DNA from: Caulifigura coniformis
Lineage (GTDB): Bacteria; Planctomycetota; Planctomycetia; Planctomycetales; Planctomycetaceae
Length of the DNA stretch: 64,000 nt
NCBI RefSeq assembly: GCF_007745175.1
Contig: NZ_CP036271.1
Location: forward strand, 5,220,314 to 5,284,313
Direction of reading: 5' to 3'
Shown here in pieces: positions 1-9,809 of this stretch; position 1 is the first letter of the stretch; each line of letters starts with the position of its first letter. The position numbers and the translations under genes are program-made. The notes under the pieces were generated by a model. The model made no database searches, was not told the origin of the DNA, and saw only the letters and a program-made list of their open reading frames with translations.

Positions 1-1
1 C

Positions 2-787
2 GATCATTTCACCGGACTCGGGGCCGTCTGCTCCTTCCAGGAATTCGACATCCCGCACCCCGAGACCGGAGAAGCGACCCGGCTCAAGAACCTGATCGTC
101 ACCTGGCATCCCGAAACCAGGGAGCGGGTTCTCCTGTGCTGCCACTACGACACGCGTCCCTATCCCGATCGAGAACTGCTCCCCCGACACCGCCAGGGAA
201 TATTCCTGGGCGCCAACGATGGCGGGAGCGGCGTGGCGTTCCTGATGGAACTGGGACGGCACATGAAAGAAGTGAAGCCGCGGTTTGGCGTGGATTTTGT
301 GTTCTTCGACGCCGAGGAACTGATCTACGACAGTAATCGCGACAAGTACTTCCATGGATCCACCTACTTCGCGACGCAGTACGTGCAGAAGCCGCCGGCC
401 CACAAGTATGTGGCGGGCGTCCTGTTCGACATGATCGCGGACAAGGACCTCAAGATTTACTACGAGGTCAATTCGATGCGGTATGCGCGGGAAGTGACCG
501 AAAGCGTGTGGGCGGCTGCAGCCCGGGTTTCGTCACGCGTGTTCGTCGCCCGCAGGCGGCACGAAGTGAGCGATGACCACATCCCGCTGAACGAGATCGC
601 CAAGATCCCGACCACCGACCTGATCGACTTCGACTATCCCCATTGGCACACGCGAAACGATCTGCCGTCCAACTGCTCCGGCGAATCGCTGGCCGCCGTC
701 GGGAAGGTGATCATCGAGTGGCTGATCCACATGCCCGATTTTACGGGCAGCCGCACGGGGTTCATTGAATCGATTCCCTATCGCTGA
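2..787 (+). CDS. M28-family zinc peptidase / glutaminyl cyclase-like protein (5' truncated by window edge)
   Basis: The reading frame is open from base 2, so the N-terminus lies outside the window; 261 residues are visible. Motifs in order fit the M28 peptidase / glutaminyl-peptide cyclotransferase fold: HYDTRP, then GANDGGSGVA, then FFDAEEL and a late DYPHWHTRNDLP. In the family these hold the zinc-ligand His, Asp, Glu and last His. Family members either remove N-terminal residues or cyclise N-terminal Gln, usually outside the cytoplasm; which applies here cannot be told without the missing start, which would also show any signal peptide. It stands alone, 115 bp before glpD. Confidence 0.8.
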   Translation, partial: DHFTGLGAVCSFQEFDIPHPETGEATRLKNLIVTWHPETRERVLLCCHYDTRPYPDRELLPRHRQGIFLGANDGGSGVAFLMELGRHMKEVKPRFGVDFVFFDAEELIYDSNRDKYFHGSTYFATQYVQKPPAHKYVAGVLFDMIADKDLKIYYEVNSMRYAREVTESVWAAAARVSSRVFVARRRHEVSDDHIPLNEIAKIPTTDLIDFDYPHWHTRNDLPSNCSGESLAAVGKVIIEWLIHMPDFTGSRTGFIESIPYR

Positions 788-902
788 GGGGCGATCGGAC
801 GGCAGGACGTGTTGGCGGCTGCAATTTATTGCCGAAGCTGGACGTTTCCGTGCTGGAACTGACTAGAATTGCGAATTCGACGTCTCGTTCCAGCCCCTCC
901 CA

Positions 903-2606
903 ATGCCTCCTCAGAATCCCGTTCTCATTCTCGGCGCCGGCGTCAACGGCGCCTGCACGGCCCGCGAACTCATCCTCAACGGAGTCCCCGTCTGGATCGT
1001 CGACAAGTTCGACATTGCCTACGGGGCAACGGCGAAGTCCTCCCGCCTGATCCACGGCGGTTTGAGATATCTCGAATACGGCGATACGGCCCTCGTACAT
1101 GAGTCGCTCGACGAACGCGCGCGGCTCCTCAAGCTCGCGCCCCAGTTCGTCAAAGCCGTGAAGCTGTACATCCCGATCCGCCAGCGGTTCGGCGGCCTTC
1201 TGTCAGCCGGTCTGAAATTCACCCGACTGACGCGCACAGGCCTCGGCGCCGCGGCCGCCAAAGCCCTCGGCGGCGAACGCGGGCTCGAAACTGTGCGCAT
1301 GGGCCTTCGCATGTACGACTTCCTGTCGCGCGGCGGCGGCCTGCCGTCTCATTCGGTCGTCCGCGTCGGTGAAGCAGGGCCGAAGGTCGACTCCAACAAG
1401 TATCGTTGGCTGGCCGCCTATTACGACGCCCAGATGCTGTGGCCCGAACGTTTCACGCTCGCGGTGCTTGAGGATGCCAGGCGGGAAGCGGAACAGAAGG
1501 GGCTGGAGTTCAAAGTTCTGACGCACCATCACGCCAGGCTCGTCGACGGGACCGTCGAGATCCGCCCGACGGACGCCTCGAATGACTCCCCCGCAGGCCT
1601 GACCATCAAACCCTCCACAATCGTGAACGCGACGGGCGCCTGGGGCGATCACACGCTTCGCGATCTTCCGGCGCCCACGAAACGCTTGTTCGGCGGCACC
1701 AAGGGCAGCCATATCTTTACGCACCAGCCGGCGCTCGTGCGGGCGCTGAATAGCGAAGCCGTTTACGCGGAGGCCGACGACGGACGGCTGGTGTTCATCC
1801 TGCCGTTCGAAGATTCCGTGCTCATCGGCACCACTGATGAACGGTTCGACTCCACGCCCGATCAGGCCGTTTCGAGCGAGGAAGAAGTCGCCTACCTCGT
1901 CGAGATGGTCAACGAGGTCTTTCCGGATGTGAAGCTGATGGTGGCCGACGTCGACGCGCATTACAGCGGCGTCCGGCCGTTGCCTTATCAGGCGGAAGGA
2001 ACGACGGGTTCGATTCCGCGCGGACACTGGATTGAATCAACCGCGACAGACGGGATTCCGATCGACACCCTGATCGGAGGCAAGCTGACGACCTGTCGGG
2101 CCCTTGGTGAAGAAACGGCTAACCGAATCCTGACGCGGCTGTTCGTGGCGCGGTCGGTCTCGACGCAGGAACGACCGGTTCCCGGTTCGGATGGGCTCAG
2201 CCAGGACACGGCTCTGAACGACCAGTTCTGGCAGTCGGTCGCTGCGGCGACCGGGTTCGAAATCGAGACGGTGATGGCGTGTGGCAAACTGGTCGGCAGC
2301 CGCGTCCGCGAGGTCCTTGGTGGGTTGACCGAATCCGCTGAGCGAGAGCTGGTCGCCGGAACACGCTTTCCGCGAGGCTTTGTCCGCCACATCATCGAGA
2401 CGGAATGGGTTGAGGAACTGGGTGACCTGGTCGAACGGCGGCTGATGCTGACGGACCACAGGGCTCTCCCTGAAGTGACGCTCCGCGAACTGGCCTCGTT
2501 CTTCCCGGACGCGGACACGGAGGCATCGGTTCGCGATGTCGGGCAGCGGCTTCGCAAGTACTACGGTGTGACGGTCGAAAGAGAACTGGCTGCGGCTGTT
2601 TCCTGA
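903..2606 (+). CDS. glpD: FAD-dependent glycerol-3-phosphate dehydrogenase
   Basis: 567 residues, normal length for aerobic GlpD. The N-terminus has the Rossmann FAD motif GAGVNGACTARE at about residues 10-21, followed by the family block SSRLIHGGLRYLEYGD. The middle carries NATGAWGD and a GTKGSHI block, then GTTDERFD and SGVRPL, all typical of the DAO fold in GlpD. The last 120 residues form the helical C-terminal domain. It oxidises glycerol-3-phosphate to dihydroxyacetone phosphate at the membrane and feeds electrons to quinone. No glpK or glpF is adjacent. The ATG lies just after a pyrimidine-rich stretch with no clear Shine-Dalgarno sequence. Confidence 0.93.
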   Translation: MPPQNPVLILGAGVNGACTARELILNGVPVWIVDKFDIAYGATAKSSRLIHGGLRYLEYGDTALVHESLDERARLLKLAPQFVKAVKLYIPIRQRFGGLLSAGLKFTRLTRTGLGAAAAKALGGERGLETVRMGLRMYDFLSRGGGLPSHSVVRVGEAGPKVDSNKYRWLAAYYDAQMLWPERFTLAVLEDARREAEQKGLEFKVLTHHHARLVDGTVEIRPTDASNDSPAGLTIKPSTIVNATGAWGDHTLRDLPAPTKRLFGGTKGSHIFTHQPALVRALNSEAVYAEADDGRLVFILPFEDSVLIGTTDERFDSTPDQAVSSEEEVAYLVEMVNEVFPDVKLMVADVDAHYSGVRPLPYQAEGTTGSIPRGHWIESTATDGIPIDTLIGGKLTTCRALGEETANRILTRLFVARSVSTQERPVPGSDGLSQDTALNDQFWQSVAAATGFEIETVMACGKLVGSRVREVLGGLTESAERELVAGTRFPRGFVRHIIETEWVEELGDLVERRLMLTDHRALPEVTLRELASFFPDADTEASVRDVGQRLRKYYGVTVERELAAAVS

Positions 2607-2613
2607 GAATCGT

Positions 2614-4053
2614 TCATGGAATCGTGACGGTTTCCCCGTGCGACAGCCGGAGACGCACCGGCCCGGTTGCGGGTGCCGCAGTCACGAACTCATTGACGTT
2701 TGCGACGTCTTCGCCGTTGACGGCGCTGATGACCTGCCCGGGCCGCATGATCGCAGTCGGGCTGCCGGGATCAACGGCGCGAACGAGCACTCCGGCGGGA
2801 AGCCTTCCGAAGAGCCCGTCTTTGAGCGAGCTGAGGCGTGCAGTCGCAGCGTCGAATGTCATTCCTCTCCACTGACGGCCGGGCGCTGTGGAGAACACGA
2901 TTTCAGATGCACGGACTGGCCAGCGAATCGCGGTCAGGTCGATTTTCCGCTCACGAACCGCATCCCCGTCCCCCCGACGAACGGTGACGCGGACCAGATC
3001 GCCCGGCATCGTCCGCCACATTCTCCGGTGAAGCTTCCAGGCGTCCGTGATTGGCTCGTCTCCCCAGAGGGTGATGACGTCACCCGGCTGCAGGCCTGCT
3101 TCATCCGCCGGCGATCCCGGGGCGACCCGGACCAGACGTGCGCGGTCTTCCTCACTTTTTGCTTCGAGTCCCAGAAAACCGAGCTGCAGCTCTTCGCCGC
3201 GCAGCAAGGGCGTGATCCCGCGATCAACGGGCATTCCGAACGTGGCCGCCGCACGTTGATCCTCCAGGCTGACCCGCCCGGTCGTCACGGCAAGCAGCCG
3301 GCCATCGAGGTCGACGATCGCGCCCCCCTCCGAGCCGCCCGTCACAGTCGTTGAAACATGCCACAGCGATGAGAGGTCGGCCGGGGTGAGATCGCGGTCG
3401 ATTTCAATAGGCTGCCGGCCGTTCCACTCGAATGGCGTGATCCCTGAGAGCGTGCCGAACGCGGCTTCTGCCGCACCATCGCGGGCGAGAGACGCTGGAT
3501 TGCCGAGTGCGATCACGAACGAGCCCTTTGCGGCGGAGGCTGCGTCCGCCAGCGGCAGCGAAGGGAGCTTCGAAGTGTCCGCGGACGGTATGCCTTCGGC
3601 CAGTTTCAGGACGGCCAGATCGCACCGCGAATCGGCGGCAATCACTGTCGCGTGTGCGTCCCGTTTGCCGTGCAGGCGAACGTCGATCCTGGCTTCCCGC
3701 AGGCGAGTCGGATCCTCGACGATCGACAGCACGGCGCGGCAGGTGGTCAGCACGTAGCGCGATTCGGGTTGGTTCTCTTGCGATACAAGGACGCCGGTCG
3801 CGACGGCCTCGACGAAGAGGGGCTGCTCCGGCCTGGCCTGTTCGCCGAATTCTCCCTGGACTGGGGAAGTTGTCGCCGTTCGCTTCCGCAACAACGCGAC
3901 GATTGCGTGCCCGGTGCTCCTGATCGTCGCCTGAGTTCGGGCCTCGAGCGCACGCGCGAGCGCGGCGTCGTCCGCATGCAGGTTTGGAATTGCCTGGCTC
4001 AGGAGCCCGACGAGCGCGAGGCCGAACGCCCATCGCCGCCGCCTGAGGATCAT
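2614..4053 (-). CDS. HtrA-like secreted protein with two PDZ domains and lost catalytic residues (pseudoprotease)
   Basis: 479 residues: a signal peptide (about 1-27), a chymotrypsin-like domain (about 80-260) and two PDZ domains (about 285-370 and 390-475). The fold matches HtrA/DegP: VLTTCRAV stands where VLTNxHVV is expected, CDLAVLKL carries the Asp, and [13 protein letters not shown] aligns with the GNSGGP active-site loop. Relative to HtrA the catalytic His is Arg106 and the nucleophilic Ser is Glu242; Asp145 is kept. It is therefore unlikely to cut peptides and may bind them as a scaffold or chaperone. Its start overlaps the end of the upstream cyclase gene by 4 bp, so the two are co-transcribed. 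Confidence 0.85.
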   Translation of the reverse strand: MILRRRRWAFGLALVGLLSQAIPNLHADDAALARALEARTQATIRSTGHAIVALLRKRTATTSPVQGEFGEQARPEQPLFVEAVATGVLVSQENQPESRYVLTTCRAVLSIVEDPTRLREARIDVRLHGKRDAHATVIAADSRCDLAVLKLAEGIPSADTSKLPSLPLADAASAAKGSFVIALGNPASLARDGAAEAAFGTLSGITPFEWNGRQPIEIDRDLTPADLSSLWHVSTTVTGGSEGGAIVDLDGRLLAVTTGRVSLEDQRAAATFGMPVDRGITPLLRGEELQLGFLGLEAKSEEDRARLVRVAPGSPADEAGLQPGDVITLWGDEPITDAWKLHRRMWRTMPGDLVRVTVRRGDGDAVRERKIDLTAIRWPVRASEIVFSTAPGRQWRGMTFDAATARLSSLKDGLFGRLPAGVLVRAVDPGSPTAIMRPGQVISAVNGEDVANVNEFVTAAPATGPVRLRLSHGETVTIP

Positions 4054-5243
4054 GCTTCGGCCCCTGCGCCGGTCGGACGTACGGCCTCGGATCGCTGGCC
4101 AAGTTCGCGGACGGCGTGGATCGCTTCACGCATTGCGCCGCGATCGATCTCGTGAACGTCGATTTTCCGACCGACGGCCTGAAGCATCGTCACCGTGAGC
4201 CGGCCGCCGAGGTGCTGGCGGAACTCTTCCAGCCCGTCAAAGAGGGGCTGCGGATCGGCCAGCGACGGGTCGTTCAGCGGAAGTCCGAGTTCGGCGAGGC
4301 AGTGGAGGGCGCGGTCCGCATCCGCGGCGGGAAGCCCGTGCCTGAGCGAGGAGTAGATCGTATCGATGGCCACCCCGATGCCAACCGCTTCGCCGTGGCG
4401 GAGTCGGTAGTCGGTGAGGACCTCCAGCTTGTGTGCGGACCAATGCCCGAAGTCGAGCGGCCGGGCTTCCAGCGCCTCGTACGGGTCGCCCCCCTGGGTG
4501 ATGTGCTCGAGATGAAGCTGCGCGGAGCGGCGGATGACGGGCGAGGCGGCTGACCAGTCTCGCTGGCGGATGCGGCCGGCCAGTTCACAGACCTGTTCAA
4601 AAGCCGCAGGGTCCTTCAGCAGGGAAACCTTCACCGCCTCGCTGAAGCCGCAGAGGAAATCCCGATCGGGGAGCGTCGACAGCATGGCCGCGTCGTTGAT
4701 CACTCCCCAGGGAACGGCGAACGTCCCCACCCAGTTCTTCTTTTGGAACAGGTTTACGCTGTTCTTCACGCCGACGCCGGAGTCGGCCTGGGCAAGTGTG
4801 GTCGTGGGTATGCGGATCAGCCGGATGCCGCGATGTGCGATGGCTGTGGCGAATCCGACGGCATCGAGGACCGCGCCGCCGCCGATGACGACGACGTAGC
4901 TGCGGCGGTCGAGTTCAGCCGCGTTCATGCACTTCAGCATCCGTTCGAGGATGTGAATGTCGTTCTTGATCGCTTCGCCGCCGGGCACGAGCTGGATGTT
5001 TCCGGTGCTGGAGAACCGGGAGGGCTGCGATTTGAGGAACGTCTTCAGGCGGTGCTGGAGGTCGGGCCGGGCGGCGGCGACGTGTTCATCGATCCAGACC
5101 TGGACGCGGGCCGGGCGATCGCCGGAAGGCTCGAGCAGATGGGCGAGAACCGCCTGGTCGGCGCCGAGCAGGTCGCTGGTGAAGCGCAGGCGGTGGACGC
5201 AGGGGACGGCAAACGAAATGTCGATCGATTCGGAGCCGGTCAT
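4050..5243 (-). CDS. 3-dehydroquinate synthase-like sugar-phosphate cyclase (AroB superfamily, EboD-like)
   Basis: 397 residues, longer than housekeeping AroB (about 360). The NAD-binding block [19 protein letters not shown] and the substrate loop [19 protein letters not shown] are clear. Zn-ligand positions seem present: Glu in GFSEAVK, His in DFGHWSAHK, His in RHGEAVG. The VGVKNSVN loop differs from the VGGKTAVN of true AroB and resembles EboD and other sugar-phosphate cyclases as I recall them, so a role outside the shikimate pathway is likely. No other aromatic biosynthesis gene is nearby. It shares a 4-bp ATGA overlap with the downstream PDZ pseudoprotease. Confidence 0.75.
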   Translation of the reverse strand: MTGSESIDISFAVPCVHRLRFTSDLLGADQAVLAHLLEPSGDRPARVQVWIDEHVAAARPDLQHRLKTFLKSQPSRFSSTGNIQLVPGGEAIKNDIHILERMLKCMNAAELDRRSYVVVIGGGAVLDAVGFATAIAHRGIRLIRIPTTTLAQADSGVGVKNSVNLFQKKNWVGTFAVPWGVINDAAMLSTLPDRDFLCGFSEAVKVSLLKDPAAFEQVCELAGRIRQRDWSAASPVIRRSAQLHLEHITQGGDPYEALEARPLDFGHWSAHKLEVLTDYRLRHGEAVGIGVAIDTIYSSLRHGLPAADADRALHCLAELGLPLNDPSLADPQPLFDGLEEFRQHLGGRLTVTMLQAVGRKIDVHEIDRGAMREAIHAVRELGQRSEAVRPTGAGAEA

Positions 5244-5715
5244 GAATTCGCAGGTCGTTCACCCGGCGCCGGTGGGCGTCGCGGCGAAGCAAAAATGGCG
5301 GGCGACGGCGTTGGGCCGTCGGTCGTTGGCAGGGGAGCCGATCCATGGCTCGAGTCCGGGCACGGGATCGAACCGTCCAGGAACCCTTATTCTGCGCCCC
5401 TGTCCAGCAACGTCAAGGTCGGAGCCGGGCGTCACCGGAGTGGACGACTCGGCTGAAAGATCTTTGGCGATCGAGTCTTACGTGAGATTGCCGTTCCGGA
5501 GGGAACGGAGAGCGGAGCGAGGAGAGCGCGTTGACGTGTGGTGCATCGTTCTGGCTCTGTTTTCCCCGGGTGCTCCAGTGCAGGATGGGGGCCGCACGAC
5601 CTGGACCGCAGCCTCGAAATTCGGACCAGTCGGTCGATGACCAGTGACGGATTGATGTTGAGTGCGTGCATGGTTCCTCCACTGGACGTGGACGATTGCG
5701 CGCCGAGCTGCGGCA
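5244..5715. other. 472-bp non-coding gap between two minus-strand genes
   Basis: No convincing gene. A 79-codon minus-strand frame (5432-5671) has an ATG with GGAGG four bases upstream, but its predicted residues are mostly Arg, Pro and Ser and look like an unused frame. The right part should hold the 3' end of the dipeptidase transcript and the left part the promoter of the cyclase gene on the minus strand. Confidence 0.5.
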
Positions 5716-5747
5716 GGCGGCACTGGATTCCGGAAGCCAGTGCCGCC
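5716..5747 (-). terminator. Hairpin after the dipeptidase gene
   Basis: Perfect 11-bp inverted repeat: GGCGGCACTGG at 5716-5726 and CCAGTGCCGCC at 5737-5747, with a 10-nt loop. It begins 10 bp past the dipeptidase stop codon. No U-run follows, so it may stop transcription weakly or protect the 3' end. Confidence 0.5.
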
Positions 5748-5757
5748 GCCGTTCCGC

Positions 5758-6846
5758 TCAGGACTGCGGCAGGGCTTCGGAGAAGAAGCGGATCCAGTTT
5801 CCGGAGAAGATGCCGTCGATATCGGCCTGGGAATAACCCCGGGCTTCAAGAAGGCCTTCCAGCTTCTGCAGATCGGCGATCGTGTTGAGGTCGTGCGGCG
5901 TCTGCTCGGTTCCGAAACCGCCGTCGAGATCGCTGCCGATGCCGACGCAGCGTGTATGCCCCGCGAGCTGGCAGATATGGTCGACATGGTCGACGACATC
6001 GCTCAGTGAAGCGGCGGCAGGCTGCGTGACTCCGCGGACCCAGCCAGGCACGACCATCCACGCATCGAGCGCCATGCCGATGACGGCGTTTCGCTCAATC
6101 AACCGTTTGAGCTGTTCGTCGGAGAACTGGCGGTCGCCTGGAACGAGGCAGCGGCACATGTTGTGACTGGCGTGCACGGCTCCGCTGAAGTTGTCGAGGA
6201 CCTCAAAGAAGCCGGGCTCATTGGTGTGCGTCATGTCGACGATGATGCCGAGTTTCTCAAACTGCTTGAGCATTTCGAGGCCGCGGGGCGTCACGGGGCC
6301 CTGGTGCCCCGTGCCGGCGGCGTAGGGATGGGGTCCATAGTGGGCCAGTCCGCAGCAACGAAGCCCCTGGTTCCACCAGTCGGGCGCGCAGGATGGTTCG
6401 ACGATCGGGTCGGCCCCTTCCATGGCGAGAATGATTCCGAGCGGGGTGGTGTCGGGGGCGGCCGTCCAGGCGGCCCAGTGGGCTTTGAGTTCCGGTGCGG
6501 TGTGGATGAGCCGGATGAATCCCTGCTGTTCGAGGAGCCGGTAGTACGCCAGCTGTCCGAATCCGACGGCCGAGGCGATCGTCTGGTTGCGGGAGTCGAG
6601 CGTGCGGCGATCGCCGCCGGTTTCCCCAATCGCTTCGGGCTTGGACCGCGAGAGGACCGTCGACAGGCAAACGCCGATTCCGCCGCGGCGCATTTCGGGC
6701 AGGCTGACGGTGCCATGTCCGCGGGCGGGGTGGTCGGTGAGATGTGCCTCGATTTGGCGCAGTTCCGGCAGCGGCAGCGTCAGGTCGCGGTTCCAGCCCA
6801 GAGCACACCAGGCGAGGTCGAGGTGGGCGTCGAACATCGGTCTCAT
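5758..6846 (-). CDS. Membrane dipeptidase, peptidase family M19
   Basis: 362 residues from the ATG at 6846, chosen because the protein then begins MRPMFDAHLDLAW, as M19 proteins do, with GGAG 11 bp upstream; an in-frame upstream start at 6903 adds 19 basic residues with no family match. Metal-site motifs of renal-dipeptidase-type enzymes are present: DAHLD near the N-terminus, AMEGADPI (bridging Glu), DMTHTNE, ASHNMC and GIGSDLDGG. It hydrolyses dipeptides, possibly including D-configured ones. There is no signal peptide, so a cytoplasmic location is likely. Divergent from the TetR gene. Confidence 0.88.
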   Translation of the reverse strand: MRPMFDAHLDLAWCALGWNRDLTLPLPELRQIEAHLTDHPARGHGTVSLPEMRRGGIGVCLSTVLSRSKPEAIGETGGDRRTLDSRNQTIASAVGFGQLAYYRLLEQQGFIRLIHTAPELKAHWAAWTAAPDTTPLGIILAMEGADPIVEPSCAPDWWNQGLRCCGLAHYGPHPYAAGTGHQGPVTPRGLEMLKQFEKLGIIVDMTHTNEPGFFEVLDNFSGAVHASHNMCRCLVPGDRQFSDEQLKRLIERNAVIGMALDAWMVVPGWVRGVTQPAAASLSDVVDHVDHICQLAGHTRCVGIGSDLDGGFGTEQTPHDLNTIADLQKLEGLLEARGYSQADIDGIFSGNWIRFFSEALPQS

Positions 6847-7107
6847 CGTGAATTGTCTCCTCTGTCGTTCTTCTGGAATCGCATGGCCGCGTCGGGATGG
6901 CACTGAAGCCGGCGGGCGCTTCTCTGAGCCGCTGCGTCATATAGGAATGAAAACAGCGTTGATTCGCGATGGTCGGGAGGGGGAGTGGGTTCGTCGGGAG
7001 AAGCAAATGGCTCGCGTACTCGGTGCGCGATCCTGGTGTTTCCCGGGGCCGATGCGATTTTTGGAGATTCTTGTCGACCTGGAGGTGAGTGAACACTAAC
7101 ATTTGGT

Positions 7108-7818
7108 ATGCCCTCTCTTAAAACTTCTGCCCGACTGACGACCGAACAGCGGCGGATTGCCATCCTGGAGGCGCTCCGCTCGGTCTTTGCCGAGAAGGGA
7201 TTCCACGGAACGACGACGAAACAACTGGCGGAAGCGGCCGGTGTTTCGGAGGCGCTGCTGTTCAAGCACTTTCCCAGCAAGGACGCGATGTACGCCGCGA
7301 TCCAGGAGGCGTGCTGGAACGAGGTGGCCGAGCGGGAGCTGAAGCGGCTGGCCCAGTTGCCGCCGAGCACGTCGTCGCTCGTGCTGCTGGTGTACATGCT
7401 GGCGAACAAGATTATCAGCGGCGCGGCGGTTGCGCGGCAGACTCATCCCAACCAGTTTGAAAAACTGATGTTGCGCAGCATGCTCGATGACGGCGTGTTC
7501 GCGAGAGGGATGCTGAAGCGATTCGACAAAGGGTGGCTTTCCAAGTTTGAAGAGTGCGTCAAAGCCGCTCAGAAGGCGGGCGATTTCGAGAGGAAGACGA
7601 TTCCGGGACGAATCGCCGGCTGGTTCGTCCACGACCTGTCGGTGATGGTCATGATCCAACTGCTGCGCGACCCCCCGGTGGCGGATTATGGGGCGACGCG
7701 GGAGGAGTTGATCGAGTACGCCGTGCGGTTTGTGCTGCACGGGATCGGCCTTTCCGATCAGGCGATCGAGCGGGATTTCAATCCGCAGGCGCTCGCGCTG
7801 TTTCAGGCGTCTCCGTGA
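7108..7818 (+). CDS. TetR/AcrR-family transcriptional regulator
   Basis: 236 residues. The N-terminal 55 residues are a TetR helix-turn-helix: LEALRSVFAEKGFHGTT, then KQLAEAAGVSEALLFKHF and PSKDAMY. The rest is helical and should bind a ligand. It lies 65 bp upstream of a three-gene exporter on the same strand, so it most likely represses that exporter and may co-transcribe with it. The ATG at 7108 fits the usual short arm before the first helix; upstream is the 260-bp intergenic region shared with the divergent dipeptidase, where an operator would be expected. Confidence 0.9.
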   Translation: MPSLKTSARLTTEQRRIAILEALRSVFAEKGFHGTTTKQLAEAAGVSEALLFKHFPSKDAMYAAIQEACWNEVAERELKRLAQLPPSTSSLVLLVYMLANKIISGAAVARQTHPNQFEKLMLRSMLDDGVFARGMLKRFDKGWLSKFEECVKAAQKAGDFERKTIPGRIAGWFVHDLSVMVMIQLLRDPPVADYGATREELIEYAVRFVLHGIGLSDQAIERDFNPQALALFQASP

Positions 7819-7883
7819 ACCGACGGATGGAAATGATGGTCTGGCATCATGTTGAGTAAGTACCCACACATCGGTGTCGTGCG

Positions 7884-9020
7884 ATGAACTGGATCGCGCT
7901 GAAAATGCTGACGGGCGACCGGAGCAAGTACTTCGGCATCATCTTCGGCGTGACGTTCGCCTCGCTGCTCATCGCCCAGCAGGGAGCGATTTTCTGCGGG
8001 CTGATGCTCCGCACATCGAGTCAGATCTACGACATTTCCGGCGCCGACATCTGGGTGATGGATCCGGGGATGCAGTTCGTCGACGACATCAAGCCGCTGT
8101 CGGACAACGAGCTGTATCGCGTGCGCGGCGTGGAAGGAGTGAAGTGGGCGGTCCGGCTTTACAAGGGGATTGCGCGCTCGCGGTTCAGTGACGGAAAATT
8201 CCAGCAGTTCATCCTGCTGGGGTTGGATGACGCCACGATGGTCGGCGCTCCGCGGGAGATGGTGGTCGGCTCGCTGGCCGATCTCCGGAAGCCCGATGCC
8301 GTGATCATGGATGAAGGGGGTTACAAGTACCTGTGGCCGAATGAACCGTTCCAGCTGGGGCGGACGTTCGAGATGAACGATCGCCGGGCGGTGCTGGTGG
8401 GAATCTGCAAGGCCTCGCCGACGTTCCAGACGTTTCCCGTCGTGTATTCGCGGTACAGCCAGGCGACGATGTTCGTGCCGCGCGAACGGAAGCTGATGTC
8501 GTTCGTCCTGGCGGAGCCGAAGGACGGCGTGCCCGCGATCGACGTCTGCAAGAACATCACGGCGCAGACGGGTCTCAAGGCGGAGACGCAGGACCAGTTC
8601 ATCTGGACCACGATGTGGTACTTCATGATCCGGACGGGAATCCCGATCAACTTCGGCATCACGATCTTCCTGGGGTTCATTGTCGGCACGGCGATCGCGG
8701 GCCAGACGTTCTACCTGTTCGTGATCGAGAACCTGCGGCAGTTCGGGTCGTTGAAGGCGATGGGAGTCACGAACCGGCGGATCATCGGGATGATCCTGTT
8801 GCAGTCGCTGGTCGTCAGCACGCTGGGTTACAGCCTCGGGGTGGGCTTTGCAGCGCTGTTCGGCGAGCTGAACAAGAACAACGACACGCTGGCCTATTTC
8901 ATGCCGTGGCAGATTCTGGCGATTACCGGCGGGGCGGTCGTCCTGATCGGAATCCTGTCGAGCCTGCTCAGCGTCCGGCGGGTGATGGTGCTTGAGCCGG
9001 CGATCGTGTTCCGTGGTTGA
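7884..9020 (+). CDS. ABC transporter permease, MacB/DevC-like (FtsX fold)
   Basis: 378 residues: one N-terminal membrane helix (about 16-37), a large extracytoplasmic domain (about 45-240) and three C-terminal helices, the arrangement of MacB/DevC permeases. The segment NLRQFGSLKAMGVTNRRI is the coupling helix of the FtsX family. With the ATPase and HlyD-type adaptor that follow it makes a DevBCA-like exporter; such systems in cyanobacteria export glycolipids with an outer-membrane factor, but the substrate here is unknown. Six bases or fewer separate it from the ATPase start. Confidence 0.88.
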   Translation: MNWIALKMLTGDRSKYFGIIFGVTFASLLIAQQGAIFCGLMLRTSSQIYDISGADIWVMDPGMQFVDDIKPLSDNELYRVRGVEGVKWAVRLYKGIARSRFSDGKFQQFILLGLDDATMVGAPREMVVGSLADLRKPDAVIMDEGGYKYLWPNEPFQLGRTFEMNDRRAVLVGICKASPTFQTFPVVYSRYSQATMFVPRERKLMSFVLAEPKDGVPAIDVCKNITAQTGLKAETQDQFIWTTMWYFMIRTGIPINFGITIFLGFIVGTAIAGQTFYLFVIENLRQFGSLKAMGVTNRRIIGMILLQSLVVSTLGYSLGVGFAALFGELNKNNDTLAYFMPWQILAITGGAVVLIGILSSLLSVRRVMVLEPAIVFRG

Positions 9021-9038
9021 ACGAGAGTGAATCGAACG

Positions 9039-9809
9039 ATGTCGTCCGCAGTGTCCATCCCTGAGCAACGCGAGTTCGCGAGCCGGAACGGTTCGCGTCC
9101 GGCGGTCGTGGTGCGCCATCTCACGAAGGCCTTCGGCGACGGGGAGAACCGGCTGCTGGCGCTCAAGGACATCAATCTGGAAGTTCAGGCCGGGGAGCTG
9201 ACCCTGCTCGTCGGGCCGAGCGGGTGTGGCAAGACGACGCTGATTTCGATCGTGGCCGGCCTGTTGAATCCCACGGAAGGGCACGTCGAAGTGCTGGGAG
9301 AAGACCTGGCGGAAATGTCGGGGACACGGCTGGTGAATTTCCGGGGGGAGAAGATCGGGTTCGTGTTCCAGCAATACAATCTTCTGCCGTCATTGACGGC
9401 GGCGGAGAACGCGGCGATTCCGCTGCTGATTGCCCGGCGGCCTCGGAAGGAGGCGGTTGCCGAGGCGAAAAAAGTGCTGGACTCGGTCGGGCTGGGGAAC
9501 CGGGTGGATGCCTACCCGAACACGCTGTCCGGCGGTCAGCAGCAGCGCGTCGCGATTGCGCGGGCGCTGGTGCACAACCCGCACCTGCTGGTCTGTGATG
9601 AACCGACGGCCGCGCTCGATGCGCATTCGGGGCGGACGGTGATGGGGCTGTTGAAGCAGGTCGCGCTGCAGAGCGATCGGGCTGTGATCGTGGTGACGCA
9701 CGACAACCGCGTTTTCGATTTTGGCGACCGGATCATCCACATGGCGGACGGCGAAATCGAACGCATTGAAACACGCGACGAGATGCTGGCCCGGGGAGGG
9801 GCTCACTGA
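9039..9809 (+). CDS. ABC transporter ATP-binding protein, LolD/DevA-like
   Basis: 256 residues from ATG 9039; a GTG at 9027 is an in-frame alternative. Walker A GPSGCGKTT, Q-loop VFQQYNLLPSL, signature LSGGQQQRVAIARAL, Walker B LLVCDEPT and H-loop VVTHD are all intact. The sequence belongs to the MacB/LolD subfamily that pairs with FtsX-fold permeases. The stop overlaps the next start (TGATG), so ATPase and adaptor are translationally coupled. It powers export by the permease encoded just upstream. Confidence 0.92.
   Translation: MSSAVSIPEQREFASRNGSRPAVVVRHLTKAFGDGENRLLALKDINLEVQAGELTLLVGPSGCGKTTLISIVAGLLNPTEGHVEVLGEDLAEMSGTRLVNFRGEKIGFVFQQYNLLPSLTAAENAAIPLLIARRPRKEAVAEAKKVLDSVGLGNRVDAYPNTLSGGQQQRVAIARALVHNPHLLVCDEPTAALDAHSGRTVMGLLKQVALQSDRAVIVVTHDNRVFDFGDRIIHMADGEIERIETRDEMLARGGAH

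Noticed and set aside
5330-5400. T-loop-like sequence (GGTTCGATCC on the minus strand) suggesting a tRNA
   Set aside because: Only four pairs form in the T arm and no matching 5' acceptor strand (GTCCGGG) or anticodon arm exists within 90 bp.
5432-5671. 79-codon minus-strand frame with GGAGG before its ATG
   Set aside because: Spacing to the ATG is only 4 bases and after 20 residues the composition is Arg/Pro/Ser-rich and unlike a protein.
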